Position numbers and translations under genes: made by a program. A stretch of 14,949 nt of DNA from Propionibacteriaceae bacterium (GTDB taxonomy: Bacteria > Actinomycetota > Actinomycetes > Propionibacteriales > Propionibacteriaceae), in contig DAIESZ010000318.1 of assembly GCA_027346035.1 (NCBI GenBank), positions 1 to 14,949 on the forward strand, read 5' to 3'. Numbering within the stretch: the first letter of the stretch is position 1; the number at the start of each line of letters is the position of its first letter. Below are positions 7,992 to 14,383 of this stretch, one piece after another. The notes below the pieces were generated by a model that had not been told where the DNA came from, did no database searches, and was given only the letters and a program-made list of their open reading frames with translations.

Positions 7992-8748
7992 GGAGTACCA
8001 GCGCACGGGTGAGCTCGGTGAGCCCGTCGTGTCCGTCGAGAACCTGCACGTCACTTACCGCGTATACGCCACCGGCAAGGCCGCTGGCAGCCAGCGCAAC
8101 GGCCTGCTGCGGGTCTCCCGGGGAATCCGCGAGGTGCACGCCCTGCGCGGGGTGTCCTTCGTGGCCCACCGCAACGAGTCGATCGGCATCATCGGCCCCA
8201 ACGGGTCGGGCAAGTCGACGCTGATGCGTGCCCTGGTCGGGCTCACGCCGCCGTCCGCGGGTGCCGTCTATGCCCGGTCCAGGCCGAACATGCTGGGGGT
8301 CGCCGCGGCAGCGCTGCTGCCCGAGTTGTCCGGCGAGCGCAACATCGTGCTCGGTGGTCTCGCCATGGGGTTCACCCCCAGCGAGGTGCGGGAGATGCGC
8401 GACGACATCGTCGCCTTCGCAGAGCTCGAGGAGTCCATCGACCTGCCGATGCGCACCTACTCCTCCGGGATGGCGGCCCGGCTCAAGTTCGCCATCGCCG
8501 CGGCCCGCGCCGACGACATCCTGATCATCGACGAGGCCCTGTCGGTCGGCGACAAGCGTTTCCAGGAGCGTTCCGAGGAGCGGATCCGCGAGATCGCGTC
8601 GCACGCCGGAACGATCTTCCTGGTCTCGCACGCCATGAAGTCGATCCGGGAGACCTGCGCCCGCACCATCTGGATCAACCAGGGCGTCGTCGAGATGGAC
8701 GGCCCGACCGACGAGGTCGTCGACACCTACGAGGCGTCCAAGAAGTGA
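7978..8748 (+). CDS. ABC-2 type polysaccharide/teichoic acid exporter, ATP-binding subunit (Wzt/TagH-like)
   Basis: Cytosolic ATPase partner of the preceding permease. All ABC motifs are intact in 256 residues: Walker A GPNGSGKST (73-81), signature YSSGM (161-165), Walker B ILIIDE (181-186) and H-loop SHAM with His218. The sequence between Walker A and the signature (LLPELSGERNIVLGGLAMG) and the insert before Walker A (GIREVHALRGVSF) are typical of polysaccharide exporters. It ends shortly after the nucleotide-binding domain, so it lacks the C-terminal carbohydrate-binding domain of O-antigen Wzt proteins such as E. coli O9a; this resembles RfbE- and TagH-like short forms. The ATG overlaps the permease gene by 14 bases. 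A strong hairpin follows the stop codon. Confidence 0.94.
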   Translation: MVAIEEYQRTGELGEPVVSVENLHVTYRVYATGKAAGSQRNGLLRVSRGIREVHALRGVSFVAHRNESIGIIGPNGSGKSTLMRALVGLTPPSAGAVYARSRPNMLGVAAAALLPELSGERNIVLGGLAMGFTPSEVREMRDDIVAFAELEESIDLPMRTYSSGMAARLKFAIAAARADDILIIDEALSVGDKRFQERSEERIREIASHAGTIFLVSHAMKSIRETCARTIWINQGVVEMDGPTDEVVDTYEASKK

Positions 8749-8755
8749 CCGTGCG

Positions 8756-8781
8756 GCCCGGGATCAGACCCGATCCCGGGC
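8756..8781. terminator. Bidirectional hairpin between the exporter and cytidylyltransferase genes
   Basis: Perfect 10-base inverted repeat GCCCGGGATC (8756-8765) and GATCCCGGGC (8772-8781) around a six-base loop. It lies seven bases after the ATP-binding gene stop and includes the last codons and stop of the convergent TarI/IspD gene. There is no U tract on either strand, as is common in high-GC actinobacteria, so terminator function is likely but not proven. Confidence 0.65.
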
Positions 8782-9471
8782 AAGCAACGCCTCGGCGATG
8801 ACGAGGTCGATCGGTTCGGTGATCTTGAGATTGCTGACCGATCCGGGCACGACCTCGATGGCCACCTGCGGGGCATAGCGAAGCACCACCGAACAGTCGT
8901 CGGTGGCCTCGAACAGCGGGTCCTGCCAGGCGCTCGCGTAGGCGCCAAGAATCGTCGACAGGCGGAACCCCTGCGGGGTCTGCCCCCGGTGCAGCCGGCG
9001 ACGGTCGGGCACGGCGACGAGCCTCGTCCCCTCGGCCTCGATGATCGTGTCGACGCTCGGCACCGCCACGTAGACCGCGTCATGCCGATCGAGCGCGGCC
9101 ACGCAGCGCGCGATGGTGGCGGCATCGACGAGGGGACGCACCGCGTCGTGAAAGAGCACCTTGTCATCGGGGCCGGCCACCCCCGAGAGCGCATCCAGGG
9201 CCGCCTGGGTCGACTCGTTGCGGGTCCTGCCCCCCGCGATGACCGCGGTGACCTTCGGGGACGACGCCGCCAGGTCCCGCGCCTCCGCCAGGAAGTCGGG
9301 GTGCATGAGCACCAGCACCTCGTCGACGTCCTCGGACGCCTCGAATGCCTCAATGCTGTGCTGCAGCACCGGCCTCCCGGCCAGGTGCAGCAGCTGTTTC
9401 GGCACGGCAGAGCCCATCCGGGTGCCCGTTCCGCCCGCCAGCACCACGGCGATGACCCGACGAGATCCCAT
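8764..9471 (-). CDS. IspD/TarI family cytidylyltransferase
   Basis: Transfers CMP from CTP to a sugar-alcohol phosphate. The 235-residue protein has the nucleotide-binding loop LAGGTGTRMG (11-20) with Lys25, GGRTRNES (80-87), FHDAVRP (107-113) and SNLKIT (213-218). Two products are possible: CDP-methylerythritol (IspD, isoprenoid synthesis) or CDP-ribitol (TarI, wall teichoic acid). The segments VDTIIEAEG, DRRRLHRGQTPQGFR and TDDCSVV read more like TarI than like E. coli IspD, and a teichoic-acid-type exporter is adjacent, so I lean to TarI; the reductase TarJ is not in view. The ATG at 9469-9471 has an excellent GAGAGGAG ribosome site. An upstream in-frame ATG (9559-9561) overlaps the DUF2252 stop as ATGA but adds 30 non-family residues. 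Confidence 0.88.
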   Translation of the reverse strand: MGSRRVIAVVLAGGTGTRMGSAVPKQLLHLAGRPVLQHSIEAFEASEDVDEVLVLMHPDFLAEARDLAASSPKVTAVIAGGRTRNESTQAALDALSGVAGPDDKVLFHDAVRPLVDAATIARCVAALDRHDAVYVAVPSVDTIIEAEGTRLVAVPDRRRLHRGQTPQGFRLSTILGAYASAWQDPLFEATDDCSVVLRYAPQVAIEVVPGSVSNLKITEPIDLVIAEALLARDRV

Positions 9472-9487
9472 CAGCCTGCGCTCCTCT

Positions 9488-9504
9488 CCGGCCGGCCCGG
9501 CCGG
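9488..9504. other. Short GC hairpin directly upstream of the cytidylyltransferase ribosome site
   Basis: CCGGCCG (9488-9494) and CGGCCGG (9498-9504) form a perfect seven-base stem with a three-base loop. It lies between the DUF2252 stop and the next gene on the same strand, touching the GAGAGGAG ribosome site (complement of 9481-9488). It could weaken read-through or affect ribosome access. Chance palindromes are common in such GC-rich DNA. Confidence 0.35.
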
Positions 9505-9557
9505 CGTCCCACCGCACCCTCGCGCGGCGCGGGAAGTCTCCCACCATCGGCGGTCGC

Positions 9558-11006
9558 TCATCCACCCGGGCGGAATCGGCTGCCCATCTGTCCCGGTCCG
9601 CCCTCGGCGATGGGCAGCACACCGACTCGCACGGCCCGCACCAGCTCGGCATGGTCGGCCTCCGTCTGGTCGGCGTAGGCGTACGCGAAGCGGGCGAACG
9701 CATCGAGGATCGTGTCGCTGCTGCCCAGATATCCAGCGATCATCGACGCCCCCGCCGTGCGGGCGTGCCCCTTGCCGAGCAGGTGCCCGACGATCCCCGC
9801 GTAGTCGGACAGCGCGGTCGGGCCGATCGCATCGAGGGGCACCGTCCCCTTCATGTTGCGGAACTGGCGCACGTAGTAGTCGCGCCCGTCGATCCTGGTG
9901 AACCCGAGAAGGGGGTCGCTCACCGTCTGCAGCGCCTGCTGGTATTCAGCCACCGGCTGCCCCTGGTGCTTGTGCAGGGCGGTCTCGCCGTGGACGTGGG
10001 GGGCGAGCACCGAGCGGCGGGCCTGTTTGAGCTGCAGGAACAGCACGTCGTCGGGGCTGCTGCCTTCGAGCAGTGCCACATAGGCCCGCAGACCGACCGA
10101 TCCGACCCCCACCACCTTGTGGGCGATGTCGACCAGGGTGTAGCCCCCGACCACGCGCCGCCAGTGCGGGGCGAGCGACCACAGATAGTCGTCGATGCCG
10201 ACCGCGATCCGCTCGTAGTCGTCGGCGGCGACCCGGGTGATCAGCGGCGGCTCCTCGACGATGCGGCGTCCGCCGTCGACCTCCTCGGTGAAACGGGGCA
10301 GGGCACGGTCGCTGGTCCTCCTCCTGGCCGCAGCGGCCGCCCGCGTGATCTCGTCCCGGAGGGCGCGGTCGGACGCCCGGTCGCGCAGCGCGTCGACGTC
10401 GAGACGGTTGAACGATCTACCGAGCAGCGGCTGGGACGCCAGCGAGCGCACCTCGTCGCGGTAGGCCGCCACGCACGAGCGCACGGCGTCGCCGCAGTGG
10501 TCGTCGGTGTAGCCGTTCTCACGCCCGGCGACCACGACCGCCGCGGTGAGCCGGCGCAGGTCCCATTCCCAGGCGCCCGGGTGCGCCTCGTCGAAGTCGT
10601 TGAGGTCGAGGACCTGGGTGCCCTCGGGCGAACGGTAGAAGCCGAAGTTGCCGAGGTGCGCGTCGCCGCAGATGACGGGCCTGATGCCGGTCGAGGGCAC
10701 CTGGGCGACGTCGTGGGCCATCACCACGGCCGAGCCACGCAGGAACCCATAGGGAGAGGAGACCATCCGGGCCACACGGATCGGGACGAGGTCGGGGATC
10801 CGGCCCTCGTGGGAACGCTGGATGAGCTCGACGGGCAGCGACCGGCCGCCCTGGACCCGCCATTCGCCGAGCGACGAGCGAGGCACCTCGTGGCGCAGAC
10901 TGCGGCCGAGAGCCCAGCGGTCGGCCCGTGACGTGCTGGGTTTGCGCACCGACCCGAAGATCGAACTCTCGGCGGTCGACAGGACGGTGTGTCCGATGTG
11001 CGGCAT
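9558..11006 (-). CDS. DUF2252 family protein
   Basis: The 482-residue protein matches the DUF2252 family, which is common in actinobacteria and has no settled function. It has a phosphotransferase-like core: ICGDAHLGNFGFY (112-124) resembles the HxDxxxxN catalytic loop of aminoglycoside and choline kinases, and DLNDFDEAHPGAWEWDLRRL (134-153) resembles the metal-binding Asp motif with the following WDL. A kinase-like fold is therefore inferred; the substrate is unknown. No signal peptide or membrane span is seen. The ATG at 11004-11006 is preferred because GGGGAGG lies four bases upstream; a GTG 27 bases earlier lacks such a site. It is divergent from the macro-domain gene and upstream, on the same strand, of the cytidylyltransferase gene, with 86 bases between, so they may be cotranscribed. 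Confidence 0.88.
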   Translation of the reverse strand: MPHIGHTVLSTAESSIFGSVRKPSTSRADRWALGRSLRHEVPRSSLGEWRVQGGRSLPVELIQRSHEGRIPDLVPIRVARMVSSPYGFLRGSAVVMAHDVAQVPSTGIRPVICGDAHLGNFGFYRSPEGTQVLDLNDFDEAHPGAWEWDLRRLTAAVVVAGRENGYTDDHCGDAVRSCVAAYRDEVRSLASQPLLGRSFNRLDVDALRDRASDRALRDEITRAAAAARRRTSDRALPRFTEEVDGGRRIVEEPPLITRVAADDYERIAVGIDDYLWSLAPHWRRVVGGYTLVDIAHKVVGVGSVGLRAYVALLEGSSPDDVLFLQLKQARRSVLAPHVHGETALHKHQGQPVAEYQQALQTVSDPLLGFTRIDGRDYYVRQFRNMKGTVPLDAIGPTALSDYAGIVGHLLGKGHARTAGASMIAGYLGSSDTILDAFARFAYAYADQTEADHAELVRAVRVGVLPIAEGGPGQMGSRFRPGG

Positions 11007-11094
11007 GCGACCTCCCCGGCGAGGCGACCCCACGACCCCCGGCGGGTGCGGGCGGATAGCGCGACTCTAGACCCGCCCCCGCATACCAGCGGGG

Positions 11095-11100
11095 CACAAT
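11095..11100 (+). promoter_or_regulatory. Possible -10 box of a leaderless macro-domain transcript
   Basis: CACAAT lies exactly six bases before the ATG at 11107, and no convincing ribosome site is present. The position fits transcription starting at the first coding base. No good -35 is seen 16-18 bases upstream, so support is modest. Confidence 0.35.
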
Positions 11101-11106
11101 GGCGCC

Positions 11107-11634
11107 ATGGCGAACGGTGCGACGGTGATCGAGGTGGTCCGCGGTGACATCACTGGGCTCGCGGTCGACGCGCTCGTGAACGCGGCGAACTCCACGCTGC
11201 TCGGGGGTGGCGGCGTCGACGGGGCCATCCACCGGGCGGGTGGCCCCGAGATCCTGGCGGCCTGCCGGGCAGTGCGGCGGGACCGCTACCCCGGCGGACT
11301 GCCCGTGGGCGAGGCCGTGGCCACCACAGCGGGGCGGCTGTCGGCCCGGTGGGTCATCCACACCGTCGGCCCCGTCTACACCGGTCGTCCGCCCGACGCC
11401 GAACTGCTGGCGGCCTGCTACCGCTCGTCACTCGGGTTGGCCGCCTCACTGGGCGCGACCAGCATCGCGTTCCCGACGATCAGTGCCGGGGTCTACGGCT
11501 ATCCGATCGAGGACGCCACGCTGATCGCGGTCGAGACGGTGCGCGCGACCGGGATCGGGCCGATGCGGGTGCTGCTGGTCGCGTACACCTCCGCGGCGGA
11601 GACGGGCTACCGGGCGGCGCTGGGTATCGGATGA
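11107..11634 (+). CDS. Macro-domain protein, probable O-acetyl-ADP-ribose deacetylase
   Basis: A single 175-residue macro domain, close in size to E. coli YmdB. It would bind ADP-ribose and hydrolyse O-acetyl-ADP-ribose or remove ADP-ribose from modified groups. The landmarks are in order: GDITGLAVDALVNAANS (13-29, with NAAN at 26-29), GGGGVDGAIHRAGG (33-46, with Asp38 at the catalytic Asp position), AVATTAGRLSARWVIHTVGP (70-89), and the phosphate loop FPTISAGVYGYP (122-133). It is cytosolic, with no signal peptide. It lies alone between the divergent DUF2252 gene and a convergent DedA gene 15 bases downstream; no ADP-ribosyltransferase or sirtuin is adjacent. The precise substrate is inferred from the family. 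Confidence 0.93.
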   Translation: MANGATVIEVVRGDITGLAVDALVNAANSTLLGGGGVDGAIHRAGGPEILAACRAVRRDRYPGGLPVGEAVATTAGRLSARWVIHTVGPVYTGRPPDAELLAACYRSSLGLAASLGATSIAFPTISAGVYGYPIEDATLIAVETVRATGIGPMRVLLVAYTSAAETGYRAALGIG

Positions 11635-11649
11635 CACCGCACGTCCTCG

Positions 11650-12441
11650 TCAGGCGCGGGCCGCACGCCGTCCGCGCAGCACCACCGAGACGATCACCAC
11701 GACGACCAGCGCGATCGCGACGTACTGGGCGATCTGCGCGTAGGCCCTGAGCAGGACGACGGCGGGCTCGCCCACAATCCAGCCGAAACCGAGGTAGAAC
11801 GCGAGCCACACGAGGCTCGCGAGGGCGTCCAGCCCGAGGAACTTGCGCAGGCTCCAGCCCTGCGCGCCGGCGAGCACGAAGATCACCTGCATGAGGGGAA
11901 GCGGGATGGGGATGTAGGCGATGAACATGCCCACCCAGCCGAACCGCCTGGCCCAGCGCTCGGCCCGGGCGTAATGGCGGCCGGCACGTGGGGACTGCCC
12001 CGCCCAGACTTCGATCATCCCGCGGCCCCACAGCTTGCCGGCCCACCAGAACACCCAGTCGAACTTGATGCTCATGATCACACCGAAGGCGAGCGCGAGA
12101 CCCCACAGGTTCTCGTCGCCCACGCGGAGCAGCGCCCCGAGCGCGGCGGCACCGGTGCGGGAGCCGGTGAGGCTCACGAGCAGCCAGGGGTTGAGTCCGA
12201 GCAGCCATGACCGCAACGGCAGCATCGCCAACCCGAAGACGCCCATGAACCCGACCCAACCGATGCAGGCGATGTCGGCCCGCGTCGGCTTGTGCTTCCA
12301 GGGCAGTGACGCGTCGTCCCACCACTCGCGCTGCGCGGCGTCCGCCGCCAGTACCTCGGGGGGCGGCTCACCGTCGGGACGGGCCGCGAACGGGTCCAAC
12401 CGCGCGGGAGGCCCGTCGGGTCCACCCGGTGATGAGCTCAT
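11650..12441 (-). CDS. DedA/VTT (SNARE-associated) family membrane protein
   Basis: The 263-residue protein has a polar, Pro-rich N-terminal region (1-52), then about six hydrophobic segments (roughly 55-75, 82-105, 111-135, 168-192, 205-225 and 238-256) and a basic end. The segment DWVFWWAGKLWGRGMIEVWAG (128-148) and the re-entrant-looking FIAYIPIPLPLMQVIFVLAGAQGWSLRKFL (173-202) match DedA/VTT proteins, some of which scramble or recycle undecaprenyl phosphate or other lipids and affect membrane potential; the role of this one is unknown. The N-terminal extension is longer than in E. coli DedA. There is no strong ribosome site before the ATG at 12439-12441. Instead a TAGGGT -10-like box ends six bases upstream. 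It is convergent with the macro-domain gene and divergent from hsp20. Confidence 0.85.
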   Translation of the reverse strand: MSSSPGGPDGPPARLDPFAARPDGEPPPEVLAADAAQREWWDDASLPWKHKPTRADIACIGWVGFMGVFGLAMLPLRSWLLGLNPWLLVSLTGSRTGAAALGALLRVGDENLWGLALAFGVIMSIKFDWVFWWAGKLWGRGMIEVWAGQSPRAGRHYARAERWARRFGWVGMFIAYIPIPLPLMQVIFVLAGAQGWSLRKFLGLDALASLVWLAFYLGFGWIVGEPAVVLLRAYAQIAQYVAIALVVVVIVSVVLRGRRAARA

Positions 12442-12447
12442 TGCGTC

Positions 12448-12476
12448 ACCCTAGCCGCGAACGGTTCCACACCGAA
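12448..12476 (-). promoter_or_regulatory. Possible leaderless promoter of the DedA gene
   Basis: On the minus strand, TAGGGT (complement of 12448-12453) ends six bases before the ATG. A weak TTCGGT (complement of 12471-12476) is 17 bases further up. The -10 fits TAnnnT; the -35 is poor. Confidence 0.35.
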
Positions 12477-12495
12477 CACCGCCAGGGGGGCCAAA

Positions 12496-12516
12496 GTTGA
12501 GCCGACCGGACTCAAC
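12496..12516. promoter_or_regulatory. HAIR element (HspR operator) before hsp20
   Basis: GTTGAGC, seven bases, then ACTCAAC. This matches the HspR-associated inverted repeat CTTGAGT-N7-ACTCAAG at 11 of 14 arm positions with the correct seven-base spacer, and the GTTGAG/CTCAAC arms pair perfectly. TTGAGC within the left arm (12497-12502) also works as a -35 with GAATAT at 12521-12526, 18 bases on. Bound HspR would thus block RNA polymerase. In Mycobacterium tuberculosis HspR similarly controls the hsp20 gene acr2. Confidence 0.8.
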
Positions 12517-12606
12517 CCTGGAATATGGGGGCGATGCGGGAGCGTTGACGGGGTGAGGACCCGGGATCGGCCGGGTTCGGACCAGCATTCATCACAAGGA
12601 GCACCC

Positions 12607-13077
12607 ATGCCCACCTTCGACCTGTTCAAGGAACTGCAGCACATCATGAACCAGGCCTTCAGCAACGGACCCCGCAGCCTGGCCATGCCCATGGACCTCT
12701 ACAAGTCCGGTGATGACTACGTCGCTGAGATCGACCTGCCGGGGGTCGACCCCGACTCGATCGACATCGACATCGACGATCGCACCATCACGATCCGCGC
12801 CGAGCGCAAGACCAATTCCACCAGGGAGTCCGGCGGGTGGGTGACCCGTGAGCGCAGCTACGGCACCTACGCCCGCCAGCTCACGGTCGGCAGCGGTCTC
12901 GCCCTCGACCGGATCGACGCCAACTACGCCGACGGCGTGCTGACGCTCACCATTCCGGTGGCCGAGGAGGCCAAGCCGCGCAAGGTGCAGGTGCAGCGAA
13001 GCGAGGGCACCAAGGCCGTCAGTGGCGGCGACGACGTCGTCCCCGGCAGTGTCGAAGAGGCCGGGGCCAACGCCTGA
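12607..13077 (+). CDS. Small heat-shock protein, Hsp20/alpha-crystallin family
   Basis: An ATP-independent holdase that binds unfolding proteins during stress. The 156-residue product starts MPTFDLFKELQ and has an alpha-crystallin domain at about 27-130: PMDLYKSGDDYVAEIDLPG (28-46), ITIRAERK (61-68), and the signature ANYADGVLTLTIP (105-117). This beginning resembles the Hsp18/Acr2-like actinobacterial group. The ATG at 12607 follows AAGGAG by five bases, a textbook ribosome site; the in-frame start at 12553 is rejected because it adds 18 unrelated residues. The C-terminal tail is acidic and flexible. The gene stands alone, divergent from the DedA gene and convergent with kbl, with a HAIR operator upstream and a strong hairpin downstream. 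Confidence 0.95.
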   Translation: MPTFDLFKELQHIMNQAFSNGPRSLAMPMDLYKSGDDYVAEIDLPGVDPDSIDIDIDDRTITIRAERKTNSTRESGGWVTRERSYGTYARQLTVGSGLALDRIDANYADGVLTLTIPVAEEAKPRKVQVQRSEGTKAVSGGDDVVPGSVEEAGANA

Positions 13078-13112
13078 TCCCGGCGGCGGTTCCCCAGCCG
13101 CCCCACCAACCA

Positions 13113-13152
13113 GACGTCCCGCGCGGTGGCCCCAAGCTCCGCGCGGGACGTC
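13113..13152. terminator. Strong bidirectional terminator-like hairpin between hsp20 and kbl
   Basis: A perfect 14-base inverted repeat: GACGTCCCGCGCGG (13113-13126) and CCGCGCGGGACGTC (13139-13152), around a 12-base loop. It lies 35 bases after the hsp20 stop and five bases beyond the kbl stop. No U tract follows, as is usual for actinobacterial hairpins. Position and stem strength make a shared terminator very likely. Confidence 0.8.
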
Positions 13153-13157
13153 GCGCG

Positions 13158-14348
13158 TCAGGAGATCACGGCCCGTGCCGCGACGAATGCGGCCACCGCC
13201 GCGTCGAGGTCGTCGCGAGTGTGCGCCGCCGACATCTGGGTGCGGATCCGCGCCCGGCCCCGCGGCACCACCGGGAAACTGAACGCGCGCACGTAGACGC
13301 CGCGGGCCACCACCTCGTCGGCCATCCGTGCGGCCGTCACGGCGTCCCCGATCATCACGGGCACGATGGGATGGGTCGATTCGGGGACGTCGAAACCCTC
13401 CTCCGCCAGCCGTGCCCGGAAGTAGGCGGTGTTGTCCGCCAGCCGCTGCCGCAGGTCCGCGGACGCCGCGAGCAACGACAGGGTCTCGAGCGCGGCGGCC
13501 GCGATCGAGGGGGCGAGGGAGTTGCTGAACAGGTAAGGCCGGGACCGCTGTCGGAGCAGTTCGACGATCTCCGCGCGACCCGACGTGTAGCCCCCCGATG
13601 CCCCACCGAGTGCCTTTCCGAGGGTGCCCGTCACGATGTCGACCCGGTCCTGGACGCCGAACAGGTCCGGTGTGCCCGCACCGTTGGGCCCGACGAACCC
13701 TACGGCGTGCGAGTCGTCGACCATCACCAGCGCGTCGTAGCGGTCGGCGAGTTCACAGATCCCGTCGAGCGGCGCGAAGTAGCCGTCCATCGAGAACACC
13801 CCGTCGGTCGCGATCAGCCGCCGCCGGGCCCCGCGGGCGTCCCGGAGCTGACGCTCGAGGTCGGCGAGGTCGCGATTGCGGTAGCGCAGCCGCGCCGCCT
13901 TCGACAGGCGGACGCCGTCGATGATCGACGCGTGGTTGAGTTCGTCGCTGATGATGACGTCACGCTCGTCGCAGATCACCTCGAACAGTCCGCCGTTGGC
14001 GTCGAAGCACGACGAGTAGAGGATCGTCGCCTCGGTGCGCAGGAACTGCGCGATGGCCCGCTCGAGCTCGGTGTGCAGGGTCTGGGTGCCGCAGATGAAG
14101 CGCACCGAGGCCATGCCGAACCCCCACCGGTCGAGGCCCCGCTTCGCGGCGGCGATGAGGCGGGGGTCGTCGGCGAGCCCGAGGTAGTTGTTCGCGCACA
14201 GGTTGACGACCAGGGCACCCGATTCGAGCCCGATGTGGCCGGACTGCGGGGTGGTGAGCGCGAGTTCGTCCTTGTACAACCCGTCGGCGTGCAGGGTCGC
14301 AAGATCGTCGCCGATCTCTCGACGCACCCGGTCGTAGGCGCTGCCCAT
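13158..14348 (-). CDS. kbl: Glycine C-acetyltransferase (2-amino-3-ketobutyrate CoA ligase)
   Basis: PLP enzyme that cleaves 2-amino-3-ketobutyrate with CoA to glycine and acetyl-CoA, the second step of threonine breakdown. Length is 396 residues, equal to the usual Kbl. Visible landmarks are [14 protein letters not shown] (49-62), [16 protein letters not shown] (81-96), the ring-stacking His139 in [21 protein letters not shown] (211-220), and the PLP-binding Lys245 in [14 protein letters not shown]. The ATG at 14346-14348 has a GAGGAGGA ribosome site just upstream. It follows tdh on the same strand by 35 bases, so the pair is almost surely an operon. Related alpha-oxoamine synthases (BioF, HemA) are less likely given the length, the ANNYLG and FICGTQ segments, and the tdh neighbour. 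Confidence 0.97.
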   Translation of the reverse strand: MGSAYDRVRREIGDDLATLHADGLYKDELALTTPQSGHIGLESGALVVNLCANNYLGLADDPRLIAAAKRGLDRWGFGMASVRFICGTQTLHTELERAIAQFLRTEATILYSSCFDANGGLFEVICDERDVIISDELNHASIIDGVRLSKAARLRYRNRDLADLERQLRDARGARRRLIATDGVFSMDGYFAPLDGICELADRYDALVMVDDSHAVGFVGPNGAGTPDLFGVQDRVDIVTGTLGKALGGASGGYTSGRAEIVELLRQRSRPYLFSNSLAPSIAAAALETLSLLAASADLRQRLADNTAYFRARLAEEGFDVPESTHPIVPVMIGDAVTAARMADEVVARGVYVRAFSFPVVPRGRARIRTQMSAAHTRDDLDAAVAAFVAARAVIS

Positions 14349-14383
14349 GGATCCTCCTCATCCGCGCGGGGCGGGCCCGCGCC

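Noticed and set aside
9651..10931. Long plus-strand open frame (426 codons) opposite the DUF2252 gene
   Set aside because: Its translation is Arg/Val/Gly/Asp-rich with no motifs, while the minus strand has clear DUF2252 motifs and a strong ribosome site.
13082..13102. Small GGCGGC/GCCGCC hairpin just after hsp20
   Set aside because: A six-base GC stem is easily formed by chance here, and the 14-base stem at 13113-13152 is a far better terminator.
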